Source of the DNA: Eikenella corrodens
GTDB lineage: Bacteria > Pseudomonadota > Gammaproteobacteria > Burkholderiales > Neisseriaceae
Reading direction: 5' to 3'
NCBI RefSeq assembly: GCF_003990355.1
Contig: NZ_CP034670.1
Location: 1,302,001-1,366,000 of the forward strand
Length of the DNA: 64,000 bases
Below are positions 25,146-33,872 of the stretch, one piece after another (the stretch's first letter is position 1; every line of letters begins with the position of its first letter). A program made the translations under genes and the position numbers. Below the pieces are notes generated by a model. The model saw only the letters and a list, made by a program, of their open reading frames with translations. It was not told the origin of the DNA and searched no databases.

Positions 25146-25916
25146 ATGATACAACAAGTTGGAATCAATTTTGTGGTGGCGCCGGACTACCTGCCAGACC
25201 ACTTCAGCCATTGGTATCTGCTCAGCAGCCATTTACAGCGCGAAACCGAACTCTCCATCCATTTGCATCTGCCTGCTAATACTGAAGAAATACAAGAGCT
25301 GGCCGATGCCAGGAAAATGGACATGCTCTATGCCAATGCTTTTGATGCCGTGGCACTGATCAAAGACAAAGGCTATTTGCCGCTGGTGTGCCTGAAAGAT
25401 AAATTTGATGAAGCCGTGGTGGCCGTATCCGCCGAATCAGAATATCAAAAAATGGAGGACCTGCCGGCTGATGCGTTGATTAAAACCGGCCCCAATCCCG
25501 ATATCCGCTGCCTTGGCCTGCGTTTGTTGAAACAGGCCGGGTTGGATGTGGAACAGCTTAAAATCGAAGAAGCCGCCACCTTCCCTCAGGCAGCCTCCGC
25601 CCTGATTAGAGGTCAGGCACAGGCCGGTTTCTTTCCGGCCGGCACCTATGCCCACATGAGCAAGCGCACGCTTGAGCAACTGCGCGTTTTGCAGGAAAGC
25701 AGTTTTGCCGCCGTAACGCATATGGTGGTGTTGCATCCCGATTTTGCCGAACAGCAAGAAGCCCTACGGCAGGCATTTGCCGAGATGGCCGACAAACCCA
25801 CCGGCAAAACCACGCTGGAAGCACTGGATTTGCCTGCCGGTTTCGCCACCCTCACCCAAGAAGCCGCTGAACAGATGGTGGCCGATGCCGAGGAAAACGG
25901 CAAACAGGATGATTGA
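25146..25916 (+). CDS. PhnD-like periplasmic-binding-fold protein without signal peptide
   Basis: A 256-residue protein with type-2 periplasmic binding protein features: VGINFVVAPDYLPDHFSHWY opening, then MLYANAFDAVALIKDKGY, and ALIRGQAQAGFFPAGTYAHM in the second lobe, similar to PhnD/SsuA-type solute receptors. There is no signal peptide or membrane segment, so it seems cytosolic. No transporter gene is adjacent. AAGGAAAAC precedes the ATG. Function is unknown; a sensor or regulatory binding role is possible. Confidence 0.65.
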   Translation: MIQQVGINFVVAPDYLPDHFSHWYLLSSHLQRETELSIHLHLPANTEEIQELADARKMDMLYANAFDAVALIKDKGYLPLVCLKDKFDEAVVAVSAESEYQKMEDLPADALIKTGPNPDIRCLGLRLLKQAGLDVEQLKIEEAATFPQAASALIRGQAQAGFFPAGTYAHMSKRTLEQLRVLQESSFAAVTHMVVLHPDFAEQQEALRQAFAEMADKPTGKTTLEALDLPAGFATLTQEAAEQMVADAEENGKQDD

Positions 25917-25946
25917 GCGCGGCCACTGTTTTATGCTTATATCCTA

Positions 25947-25996
25947 GAGGCCTTTGCGAACACACCGCAGAGCGGCACTTCGCAAAGGCCTCAAAT
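25947..25996 (+). terminator. Terminator of the PhnD-like gene
   Basis: GAGGCCTTTGCGAA and TTCGCAAAGGCCTC form a 14-bp perfect stem with a loop of about 18 bases, followed by AAATTTTT. It contains no DUS. Confidence 0.85.
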
Positions 25997-26013
25997 TTTT
26001 ACACGGAAATTGA

Positions 26014-26304
26014 ATGACTATGCCCCAGCCCAACCCCCATTCCATACTCACCATTATCGGCAAAGACCGCATCGGCATCGTTTACGACGTATCCAAACTC
26101 TTGGCCGAACACCAAATCAACATCCTCAATATCAGCCAGCAGCTTATGGGCGAATATTTCACCATGATTATCCTGATGGACACCAGCCGCTGCCCGCAAA
26201 GCCGTGAAGAAATGTTGAGCGTGTTCGCCCAAGCCGGTGAGAAGTTGGGCTTGGATATCCGCATGCAGAACGAAGCCTTGTTCAACGCCATGCACCGGAT
26301 TTAA
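26014..26304 (+). CDS. ACT domain protein (UPF0237)
   Basis: A 96-residue single ACT domain protein: ILTIIGKDRIGIVYDVSKLLAEHQ is the typical strand-helix opening, followed by NILNISQQLMGEYFTMIILMD. UPF0237 proteins pair with UPF0210 proteins in many bacteria, as here, and likely bind an amino acid as a regulator. The stop is 18 bp from the next start. Confidence 0.88.
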   Translation: MTMPQPNPHSILTIIGKDRIGIVYDVSKLLAEHQINILNISQQLMGEYFTMIILMDTSRCPQSREEMLSVFAQAGEKLGLDIRMQNEALFNAMHRI

Positions 26305-26309
26305 TTTGT

Positions 26310-26321
26310 AGGCTACCTGAA
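26310..26321 (+). repeat. DUS at the ribosome-binding position of the UPF0210 gene
   Basis: AGGCTACCTGAA ends one base before the ATG at 26323, occupying the usual Shine-Dalgarno site. No other ribosome site is visible. Confidence 0.7.
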
Positions 26322-26322
26322 A

Positions 26323-27678
26323 ATGTCCCTTCGCTTTACCGAAATCTTAGAAACCGTCCGCATGGTGTCCGACCAAAACTTCGACGTGCGCACCATCACC
26401 ATCGGTATCGACCTGCACGATTGCATTTCGCCGAACATCGACACGCTGAACCAAAACATCTACAACAAAATCACCCACATCGGCAAAGACCTGGTGCAGA
26501 CGGCGCAACATTTGTCCGCCAAATACGGCGTGCCGATTGTGAACCAGCGCATTTCCGTTACGCCCATCGCCCAAATCGCGGCGGCCACGGGCGCGGACAG
26601 CTATGTTTCCATCGCGCAGACGCTGGACAAGGCGGCAAAAGCCATCGGCGTGTCGTTTATCGGCGGCTTTTCCGCGCTGGTGCAGAAGGGCATGTCGCCC
26701 GCCGACCGCGTGCTGATTAACAGCATTCCCGAAGCCATGAAAACCACCGACATCGTGTGCAGCTCCATCAACATCGGCAGCACGCGCGCGGGCATCAACA
26801 TGGACGCGGTGAAACTCGCCGCCGACACGATAAAACGCACCGCCGACATCACGCCCGAAGGCTTCGGCTGCGCCAAAATCGTCGTATTCTGCAACGCGGT
26901 GGAAGACAACCCCTTCATGGCGGGCGCGTTCCACGGCTCGGGCGAAGCGGACGCGATTATCAACGTGGGCGTGTCCGGCCCCGGCGTGGTGCAGGCTGCC
27001 TTAAAAGACTGCGACAGCCGAAACCTGACCGAAATCGCCGAAATCGTGAAGAAAACCGCGTTCAAAATCACGCGTGTGGGCGAACTCATCGGGCAGGAAG
27101 CGGCGAAAATGCTGGGTATCCCGTTCGGCATTTTGGATTTGTCGCTCGCGCCCACACCCGCCGTCGGCGATTCCGTCGCCCGCATTTTGGAAGCCATGGG
27201 CCTGACCGTTTGCGGCACGCACGGCACCACCGCCGCACTCGCGCTGTTGAACGACGCGGTGAAAAAAGGCGGCATGATGGCTTCTTCCGCCGTCGGCGGG
27301 CTGAGCGGCGCGTTCATCCCCGTGTCGGAAGACGAAGGCATGATTGCGGCGGCGGAAAGCGGCATCCTGACGCTCGACAAATTGGAAGCCATGACCGCCG
27401 TGTGCTCCGTGGGTCTGGACATGGTGGCCGTACCGGGCGACACGTCCGCCGCCACGATTGCCGGCATCATCGCCGACGAAGCCGCCATCGGCATGATTAA
27501 CAGCAAAACTACTGCTGTGCGCATTATTCCCGTTACCGGCAAAGGCGTGGGCGAAAGCGTGGATTTCGGCGGCCTGTTGGGCTACGCGCCGGTTATGCCC
27601 GTGAAGGAAGGAAGCTGCGAAGTGTTCGTGAACCGCGGCGGACGCATTCCCGCGCCGGTGCAGTCGATGAAGAACTGA
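26323..27678 (+). CDS. UPF0210 (DUF711) family protein
   Basis: A 451-residue conserved protein: the opening RFTEILETVRMVSDQNFDVRTITIGIDL and the Gly/Ala-rich blocks HGTTAALALLNDAVKKGG and GLDMVAVPGDTSAATI are characteristic. The family has a glycyl-radical-like or PFL-related label from early structural work but no proven reaction. It forms a two-gene unit with the ACT protein upstream. Codon use is notably GC-rich, with few rare codons. Confidence 0.88.
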   Translation: MSLRFTEILETVRMVSDQNFDVRTITIGIDLHDCISPNIDTLNQNIYNKITHIGKDLVQTAQHLSAKYGVPIVNQRISVTPIAQIAAATGADSYVSIAQTLDKAAKAIGVSFIGGFSALVQKGMSPADRVLINSIPEAMKTTDIVCSSINIGSTRAGINMDAVKLAADTIKRTADITPEGFGCAKIVVFCNAVEDNPFMAGAFHGSGEADAIINVGVSGPGVVQAALKDCDSRNLTEIAEIVKKTAFKITRVGELIGQEAAKMLGIPFGILDLSLAPTPAVGDSVARILEAMGLTVCGTHGTTAALALLNDAVKKGGMMASSAVGGLSGAFIPVSEDEGMIAAAESGILTLDKLEAMTAVCSVGLDMVAVPGDTSAATIAGIIADEAAIGMINSKTTAVRIIPVTGKGVGESVDFGGLLGYAPVMPVKEGSCEVFVNRGGRIPAPVQSMKN

Positions 27679-27729
27679 CGGGGTGCAGGCTGCCTTTCCG
27701 ATTTTCAGGTAGCATGAAAAGGACAAAAC

Positions 27730-28290
27730 ATGGATTTCAACCAAACCGCAAGAGATACCCTAACGCAAGTCCAGTCTGAGCTGGCGCAAGGCAAAGCCGA
27801 AATTTCGTGGGCAGTTTACGAACCGATTGCCAATCTTGACGATTATCGGAAGTGGATAAAAAAACAATTCGGCTGGCAAGTCTATTTTATGGCGGTAATG
27901 CAGGCATTGCTGCTGGCCTTTATTCTCGTGTCTTTGGGGTTGAATCTTTTTGGAAATGTTGGCGGTGTCATCGCGCTGCTTGCAGCGGCTGCCGTCGGGA
28001 TATGGTTGATGTGGCAAAACGGCAAAGAGCGGGCAAAAGCGGAAAAGATATTAAGTAGGGAATATTTTGAATACCGCATATGCGTGAATTTTAAAAAGCG
28101 GTATTTCGTGGTTATCTTCGATGGCGAAGCAAGCAAACGCGTGAAATTCCATGATAAGAAAGACTGGGCACTGCCTGCATTCAACCTGCCCAAAGATGCC
28201 ACGCCAAACGAAACCGCCCAACGCGATGCGCTGCACAACACCTTGGTGCAGCAAATGGGTGTTCATTTTGGGGAATATAAAGTATGGTAG
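27730..28290 (+). CDS. Unknown membrane protein, two helices
   Basis: A 186-residue protein with a soluble N-terminal part of about 55 residues, two adjacent membrane helices (about 57-78 and 80-98), and a basic soluble C-terminal part. No family is recognised. AAAAGGAC precedes the ATG. A DUS-like sequence with one mismatch (TTTTCAGGTAGCAT) lies just upstream. Base composition is lower in GC than its neighbours. Confidence 0.6.
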   Translation: MDFNQTARDTLTQVQSELAQGKAEISWAVYEPIANLDDYRKWIKKQFGWQVYFMAVMQALLLAFILVSLGLNLFGNVGGVIALLAAAAVGIWLMWQNGKERAKAEKILSREYFEYRICVNFKKRYFVVIFDGEASKRVKFHDKKDWALPAFNLPKDATPNETAQRDALHNTLVQQMGVHFGEYKVW

Positions 28291-28387
28291 CTTGGTTTGC
28301 CTGGGTGCATACCAATGTTTTGATGAAACGTTTTCAGGTAGCCTTAGCCTGAGAATCGAGAAATAAACAAATCGAGAAATAAACACT

Positions 28388-29161
28388 ATGAAAAGAATCT
28401 TCCAATCCAATAGCGGTAAGAAAGCCTTGGTTGCCTACATCACCGCCGGCGACCCAAACCTTGAAACCACGCTGGAGCTGATGCACAGCCTGGCTGCCAA
28501 CGGCGCGGACATCATCGAGCTGGGCGTGCCGTTTTCCGACCCGATGTCGGACGGCCCCACCATCCAGCGTGCGGCCGAACGCGCCTTGGCCAACGGAGTT
28601 ACTCTGAAAGACGTATTGGAAACCGTGCGCCGCTTCCGCCAAAGCAACCAAAGCACGCCTGTGGTGCTGATGGGCTACCTGAATCCGATTCACAAAATGG
28701 GCTATGAGCCATTTGCCTGTGCCGCTAAAGAGGCCGGTGTAGACGGCGTACTCACGGTGGACAGCCCGATTGAAACCGTGGCTCCGCTGCACAACGCGCT
28801 CAAAGCCGCCGGGCTCGACACCATTTTCCTGGTTGCCCCAACCACCGGCGAGGCGCGGATGGCCGAAATTGCCAAGCTGGCTTCCGGCTTCGTGTATTAC
28901 GTATCGCTCAAAGGCGTTACCGGCTCGGCCAGCCTGAACACTGCCGAAGTGGCGGAAAAAGTGGCTGTGCTGCGCCGCCATGTGCCGCTGCCGATTTGCG
29001 TGGGCTTCGGCATTTCCGATGCTGAGAGCGCGCGGCAAATCGCCGCCGTGGCCGACGGCGTGGTGATCGGCAGCCGCATTGTGAAAGAAATCGAAGCCAA
29101 CCCCGGCCGCGAGGTAGAAGCCGCGGGCAAGTTGGTGAAAAGCTTGAGAGAAGCCATTTAA
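28388..29161 (+). CDS. trpA: Tryptophan synthase alpha subunit
   Basis: A 257-residue TIM-barrel enzyme cleaving indole-3-glycerol phosphate to indole. Catalytic Glu is E44 in DIIELGVPFSDP and Asp is D55 in MSDGPTIQ. GDPNLETT opens the barrel and the phosphate site VGFGISDAES is near the end. No trpB is adjacent; accD follows at 138 bp, an arrangement seen in other Neisseriaceae. The start has no strong ribosome site but the N-terminus fits the family. Confidence 0.96.
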   Translation: MKRIFQSNSGKKALVAYITAGDPNLETTLELMHSLAANGADIIELGVPFSDPMSDGPTIQRAAERALANGVTLKDVLETVRRFRQSNQSTPVVLMGYLNPIHKMGYEPFACAAKEAGVDGVLTVDSPIETVAPLHNALKAAGLDTIFLVAPTTGEARMAEIAKLASGFVYYVSLKGVTGSASLNTAEVAEKVAVLRRHVPLPICVGFGISDAESARQIAAVADGVVIGSRIVKEIEANPGREVEAAGKLVKSLREAI

Positions 29162-29299
29162 GGCTACCTGAAAGCGTAAAACCAAACGTAAACTTTGGCA
29201 AAGTTAAAACTTGAGCCGGCGGCCGGCAAAGGCTATGATGGCGGCTGTCCGTTTTCAGGTAGCCTTCTGCCTCGGCAATTATTAACAAAGGAGCAAGCC

Positions 29300-30163
29300 A
29301 TGAGTTGGCTCGACAAAATCCTCCCCCCGAAAATCAAACGCGAAGACAGCGGCAAATCCGGCGTGCCGGAAGGCCTGTGGCGCAAATGCCCGGCCTGCTC
29401 TGAAGTGCTGTATGCCTCCGATTTGGAACAAAACCACCAAGTTTGCCCCAAGTGCAACCACCATAATCCGCTCAGCGCCCGCGAGCGGCTGGATCTGCTG
29501 TTAGATGAAGCAGGCCGCGAAGAAATCGGCGCCGAGGTGAAGCCCACCGATATTCTGAAATTCAAAGACAGCAAAAAATACCCCGACCGCCTCAGCGCGG
29601 CACGCAAAGCCACCGGCGAAAACGATGCCTTGGTGGTGATGAAAGGCGAAATGGACGGGCTGCCCGTGGTGGTGGCTGCGTTTGAATTCCGCTTTATCGG
29701 CGGCTCGATGGGCTCGGTGGTGGGCGAGCGTTTCGTGCGCGGCGTGCGTGCGGCGGCGGAAAACGGCTGCTCCTTCATCTGCGTGGCCGCTTCCGGCGGG
29801 GCGCGGATGCAGGAAGGCCTGAGCTCGCTGATGCAGATGACCAAAACCAGCGCCGTGCTGCACCTGTTGAGCGACAAACAGTTGCCCTTTATTTCCGTGC
29901 TCACTGACCCGACCATGGGCGGCGTTTCTGCCAGCTTCGCTTTTTTGGGCGACGTGGTGCTGGCCGAGCCGAATGCGCTGGTGGGTTTTGCCGGCCCGCG
30001 CGTGATCGAGCAGACTGTGCGCGAAAAGCTGCCCGAAGGCTTCCAGCGTGCCGAATTCCTGCTGGAAAAAGGCGCCATCGACCAAATTGTGGACCGCCGC
30101 GAAATGAAAGCACGCATCGCCAAACTTATCCGCCTGCTGCGCAACCAGCCGGTGGCGGCTTAG
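29300..30163 (+). CDS. accD: Acetyl-CoA carboxylase carboxyltransferase beta subunit
   Basis: A 287-residue subunit of acetyl-CoA carboxylase, which makes malonyl-CoA. The Zn ribbon has Cys at 30, 33, 49 and 52 (CPAC...CPKC). The carboxyltransferase body includes ASGGARMQEGLSSLMQM and DPTMGGVSASFA. The ATG at 29300 has AAAGGAGC upstream; the longer frame from 29195 runs through a DUS and is unlikely. Terminator at 30180. Confidence 0.96.
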   Translation: MSWLDKILPPKIKREDSGKSGVPEGLWRKCPACSEVLYASDLEQNHQVCPKCNHHNPLSARERLDLLLDEAGREEIGAEVKPTDILKFKDSKKYPDRLSAARKATGENDALVVMKGEMDGLPVVVAAFEFRFIGGSMGSVVGERFVRGVRAAAENGCSFICVAASGGARMQEGLSSLMQMTKTSAVLHLLSDKQLPFISVLTDPTMGGVSASFAFLGDVVLAEPNALVGFAGPRVIEQTVREKLPEGFQRAEFLLEKGAIDQIVDRREMKARIAKLIRLLRNQPVAA

Positions 30164-30179
30164 TTGGGATACGAAGGGA

Positions 30180-30206
30180 AACAGGCCGGAGCAATCCGGC
30201 CTGTTT
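30180..30206 (+). terminator. Terminator of accD
   Basis: ACAGGCCGGA and TCCGGCCTGT pair around a short loop, followed by TTTTGCC. Confidence 0.85.
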
Positions 30207-30276
30207 TGCCGTTTGGAAAGGCTACCTGAAAAAGCAGGGAGGCGGTTTAAAACCCTTTCCATACCCATCGGGTTGA

Positions 30277-30312
30277 GGCTACCTGAAACTGGACAGCAGC
30301 TTTCAGGTAGCC
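30277..30312. terminator. Inverted DUS pair
   Basis: GGCTACCTGAAAC and its near complement flank a 10-base loop. Together with a single DUS at 30219 and another hairpin at 30443, it fills the 370-bp accD-to-next-gene gap with five uptake sequences. Confidence 0.6.
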
Positions 30313-30442
30313 CTTTATCAAACCGGTTATCGCCGGGACAGATACACGGGTAGGGCGGCCGAAGCCTGCTGTATCAGGCCTTGCCGGAGAGATTGATGGG
30401 CTAACGTGCATCAATTTCCCGCATGCCGGCTATGCCGAATCA

Positions 30443-30481
30443 GGGCTACCTGAAACCGAAAGGCCGTTTTCAGGTAGCCCC
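30443..30481. terminator. Inverted DUS pair
   Basis: AGGGCTACCTGAAA and TTTTCAGGTAGCCCC form a hairpin upstream of the next gene. Confidence 0.6.
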
Positions 30482-30535
30482 CTAAAGCCGCCTGCCTCCG
30501 ATATAATCCCCTCCGTTGTGTGCCGAGGAAACCGA

Positions 30536-31933
30536 ATGAAACGCCTATTGAAACGCCCGCTGCGTGTGCTCATCCTGATTTTGGCTGCCGTTGCCATCCT
30601 GTATGGCGTATCCGAATGGCTGAAACAGCGCGAAATCCGTGCTGCCGAAGCCGACTTGGCCTTGCTGGCCGCCCCGCCTGCGCCGCCGCCGTCCGTGAAA
30701 AACGGCATAGACGCGCTGTGGCTGCTGGAATACCGCACCGCCAGCGATGACGAACGCGCCGATTTGATGCGCCGCTTCGGCAAAGCCATTCAATACGATA
30801 ACGATGCTTCGGCGAAATATCCGGAGTTGGCAGCCAAATACCTGTCGCCATCCAACGACATCTTGAAATTCAACGGCACGGCGGAGGAGTACCTGGCCGA
30901 AATCCGCGCGAACCTGCCGAAATACCGTGCCGAGGCGGCAAAACAGGCCGAACTGTTTGCCAATGTGGATAATCTGGCCAATTACGACACCTTCGCCCCG
31001 CGCGACTGGCCGAACAACGAGGACGATTTGATCGAAATACGCCTGCCCCGTTTTCAGTTTGTCGCCATCAGCCATACCCTTGCCGCGCTGGATTGGGCGC
31101 AGGGCAGGGAAAACGAAGCCTGGCGGCGCGTCTGCCGCAACATCAAAACCGGCCGCAGCCTGCTGCACAGCCGCCCCGGCCTGATTTACCCCATGATCGG
31201 CAACGTCCTTATCCGCCGCAACACCGGCCTGGCGGCGCAAATGCTGTATGAAAAGCCCGAATGGGCCAACCGCCTGCCCGCCGAATGCGGCGGCATGTTC
31301 GAGGTGTTGGCCGAGCGGGAGCAAAGCCTCTGTGTGGCGATGAAGGACGAATTCCGCATGGCTATCAACCTGTCCATAAAACTGGAAGGCAACGGACAGC
31401 AACTGATGCAGGTGCAGGAATGGCGGGAATTGATGGCTTTGGGCGGAGAACAAAGCGATGCCGCCGACGATTTCGTGCTGTTGGTTTTGCCGCGTTTCGA
31501 TGCGGTGCACAGTTTGGCCATGGCCGCGCCGCATTATGCCGCCTTCTGCAAACCTGCCGCTACTGCCGTTTTGCGGGCAGACCAAAAGGCGCAGTGGCCG
31601 CAGCCGACTGCCAAAACGTTTGCCCAGAAATGGGCGTGCCTGAGCAACAGCGTAGGTTGCCGGTACGTTGATCAGGCCATACCTTCGTTTGATGCCTTTG
31701 TTTCCCGCCTGCAAGACACCGCCATGCAGCAGCGCGCCTTTAACGCGGCCCTGGCCTTATACCGCCTGCCCGTCGGCCAGCGCCGTGCCGCCTTGGATAA
31801 GGTTTTGGCCGAACATTCTTCCCCGTCGCGCAAATTGCGGTGGAACGGGAAAGAGCGGATTATCGACTTTGATATTTACGATTTGAACAAAATCCCCGAT
31901 CCGATTCCGTTTAACTTGGATGCGGGAAGATAG
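30536..31933 (+). CDS. Unknown membrane-anchored protein
   Basis: A 465-residue protein with a basic N-terminus and one membrane helix (about residues 9-24), then a Pro-rich stretch (PPAPPPS) and a mostly helical soluble region expected in the periplasm. No family is recognised. The ATG at 30536 has GAGGAAAC upstream; an ATG 6 codons earlier is also open. It stands alone, ending before CREE 7. Confidence 0.6.
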   Translation: MKRLLKRPLRVLILILAAVAILYGVSEWLKQREIRAAEADLALLAAPPAPPPSVKNGIDALWLLEYRTASDDERADLMRRFGKAIQYDNDASAKYPELAAKYLSPSNDILKFNGTAEEYLAEIRANLPKYRAEAAKQAELFANVDNLANYDTFAPRDWPNNEDDLIEIRLPRFQFVAISHTLAALDWAQGRENEAWRRVCRNIKTGRSLLHSRPGLIYPMIGNVLIRRNTGLAAQMLYEKPEWANRLPAECGGMFEVLAEREQSLCVAMKDEFRMAINLSIKLEGNGQQLMQVQEWRELMALGGEQSDAADDFVLLVLPRFDAVHSLAMAAPHYAAFCKPAATAVLRADQKAQWPQPTAKTFAQKWACLSNSVGCRYVDQAIPSFDAFVSRLQDTAMQQRAFNAALALYRLPVGQRRAALDKVLAEHSSPSRKLRWNGKERIIDFDIYDLNKIPDPIPFNLDAGR

Positions 31934-32017
31934 GGGTTGGCCGGCCTGAAAAAGACGGCTGCCATCGGATGAATTTGCCTGCGCCAAGGTAGGCGGCAAT
32001 AGCCGCGGCGCACCAGA

Positions 32018-32126
32018 TATAGTGAATTAACAAAAACCAGTACAGCGTTGGCCCGCCTTGCCGTAACGTGTGTACTGTCTGCGGCTCGCCGCCTTGTCCT
32101 GATTTTTGTTAATCCACTCCACTATA
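32018..32126. repeat. Correia-type repeat element with a 5-bp end duplication (CREE 7)
   Basis: A 109-bp element with ttaacaaaaacc ends. The right end reads CCACTCCACTATA, a tandem repeat of CCACT not seen in the other copies, probably slippage. Confidence 0.9.
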
Positions 32127-32154
32127 GATGCCTTCGTTGAAAACGAAATGGATT

Positions 32155-32237
32155 AAAGGCTACCTGAAAGCGAAATTGTGATGCAGTCGAAACAGTCAAT
32201 GGCAGTCTCGACGCTGTTCAGCTTTCAGGTAGCCTTT
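32155..32237. terminator. Widely spaced inverted DUS pair after proQ
   Basis: AAAGGCTACCTGAAAGC and GCTTTCAGGTAGCCTTT are about 50 bases apart, just past the proQ stop on the minus strand. Confidence 0.5.
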
Positions 32238-32250
32238 ATGGGCTGTGGAT

Positions 32251-32724
32251 TTATTCGGCGGCAGGGGTTTTTGCGGCGGACGCAGCAGTTTCCGCTGCGG
32301 CTTCGGCGGGCTGTTCGGCGACGGCGGCTTCAGCCTCGGCAGCCGGTTGTTCGGCCTGCTTGGCGGCTTGGCGGGCGAGCATTTCCTGTACGGCGGGGTG
32401 CTGCCGGGCAATGGCTTGCTCTTCGGGGCTGACTTCGCCTTTGAAGCGGTTGTTCAAATCGAAGCGCTTGCCGCCGCGTGCCAGCGATTTGAGGTAGCGC
32501 GGGCGGCGGCAGTGGTTGGAAAGCACGCGGGCGATGAGGGCGGGGTCGTATTGGGACAGGGCGGCAACGAGGTCTTTGTCGATGCCCAAGGCCAGGGGTT
32601 TGAAGCGTTTGAATACGTCGTATTTGCCGTAGATATGGTCGGCAATCAGATCGGTTTGCTTCTTCTTGCTCATGGTCTGCACGGCAGATTTGAGGGCGGC
32701 TCCCAAGGCGGTTTCTTGTGTCAT
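32251..32724 (-). CDS. proQ: ProQ/FinO-family RNA chaperone
   Basis: A 157-residue protein; residues 1-105 form a minimal ProQ/FinO domain with HCRRPRYLKSLARGGKRFDL, the conserved basic RNA-binding block. The tail of about 50 residues is a low-complexity Ala/Glu/Pro run. It should bind structured RNAs and sRNAs. The ATG at 32724 is chosen because the family starts there; the frame runs open upstream to 32967 without coding character. Confidence 0.88.
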   Translation of the reverse strand: MTQETALGAALKSAVQTMSKKKQTDLIADHIYGKYDVFKRFKPLALGIDKDLVAALSQYDPALIARVLSNHCRRPRYLKSLARGGKRFDLNNRFKGEVSPEEQAIARQHPAVQEMLARQAAKQAEQPAAEAEAAVAEQPAEAAAETAASAAKTPAAE

Positions 32725-32979
32725 GGCGGGTTCTCGGTTAGTGGGATAGTGGGTGGATTGTGGCACAGCTTGGCGGTTTTGGCGAACAATCCTTGCGTTT
32801 TTGCCGGTTTGTGCGGCTTTATCTGGCAATAATTGCCATTTCCCCGGATGTGGGGTGTTGCTTTCAGGTAGCCTGAATAGCGTGGATTTTGCAGCTGAAG
32901 CCTTTCTTTCAGGCCGGGCAGCCCGCTGCAGGGGCACAGTCAGTACACGGCCAAACGGGCTAAGCAATCAGGGGTTCAG

Positions 32980-33468
32980 CTATTCGGCTTCGGGCAGCTC
33001 CATGGCCAGCACAGTTTGGCGCTGGGTTTCGCGGAAACCGGCGAGTTTTTGCGCGATGGCGGCATCATGGTTGGCGAGCAGGGCAGCGGCAAAGAGGGCA
33101 GCGTTGGCAGCACCGGCCTCACCGATGGCAAAGGTGGCCACGGGGATGCCTTTGGGCATCTGCACGATGGAGAGCAGGGAATCCTCGCCGCGCAAATATT
33201 TGCTGGGCACGGGCACGCCGAGCACGGGCAGGGTGGTTTTGGCGGCCACCATGCCGGGCAGGTGGGCGGCACCGCCTGCGCCGGCAATAATGGCCTGCAG
33301 GCCGCGTTCGCGGGCGGTTTCGGCGTATTCAAACATCAAGTCGGGCGTGCGGTGGGCGGAAACCACGCGGGTTTCGTAGGCGATGCCGAATTGTTTGAGT
33401 ACGGCGGCGGCGTGCTGCATCACGGCCCAATCGCTGTTGCTGCCCATGATGATGCTGATTTGAGTCAT
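32980..33468 (-). CDS. purE: N5-carboxyaminoimidazole ribonucleotide mutase
   Basis: A 162-residue class I PurE, a purine-pathway enzyme. IIMGSNSDWAVM opens the protein, SAHRTPD is the substrate site near residue 41, and AGGAAHLPGMVAA and GVPVPS follow. Length matches. It is 62 bp downstream of fis on the same strand with a DUS between them. Confidence 0.95.
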   Translation of the reverse strand: MTQISIIMGSNSDWAVMQHAAAVLKQFGIAYETRVVSAHRTPDLMFEYAETARERGLQAIIAGAGGAAHLPGMVAAKTTLPVLGVPVPSKYLRGEDSLLSIVQMPKGIPVATFAIGEAGAANAALFAAALLANHDAAIAQKLAGFRETQRQTVLAMELPEAE

Positions 33469-33530
33469 TTAGTGTTCCTTATGGTTTGGAGTAAGAGGCT
33501 ACCTGAAAAATATTGGCCATGGCGCGGCGG

Positions 33531-33770
33531 CTAAATCAGGCCGTAGGCGCTGAGCTTTTTGCGCAGGGTGTTGCGGTTTAGGCCGAGCACTTGGGCTGCT
33601 TTGGATTGGTTGCCTTCGCAATGCGCCATCACGCAGCGCAAAAGTGGCAGTTCTACTTGCTGCAACACCATTTGATACACGTCGTGCGCCGGTTGGCCGT
33701 CGAGATCGGTAAAGTATTGCTGCAGGCTGTTTTCGATGCAAGTGGTGATATGGCTGTTCTGACGGAGCAT
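33531..33770 (-). CDS. fis: Nucleoid protein Fis
   Basis: A 79-residue DNA-binding protein. The C-terminal helix-turn-helix NQSKAAQVLGLNRNTLRKKL is nearly identical to Fis of other proteobacteria. GGAGAGC precedes the ATG. It follows dusB on the same strand by 102 bp, the classic dusB-fis pairing. Confidence 0.93.
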   Translation of the reverse strand: MLRQNSHITTCIENSLQQYFTDLDGQPAHDVYQMVLQQVELPLLRCVMAHCEGNQSKAAQVLGLNRNTLRKKLSAYGLI

Positions 33771-33872
33771 TTTGCTCTCCTTTTATTATTGTGGTGTAAA
33801 AACGGGGAGGCAAACCGGTGTGTGATGCGGCAGCGGGTGTCGCTAGTTTCCCTTAGCGCGGTTTGCGGTGTT

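Noticed and set aside
26347..27744. Long minus-strand frames opposite the UPF0210 gene
   Set aside because: The plus frame matches a conserved family over its full length; the minus frames are Ser/His/Arg-rich shadows of GC-rich codons.
30545..31714. A 389-codon minus-strand frame
   Set aside because: Antisense to the membrane-anchored protein at 30536, which has a ribosome site and a sensible N-terminus; the minus frame has neither.
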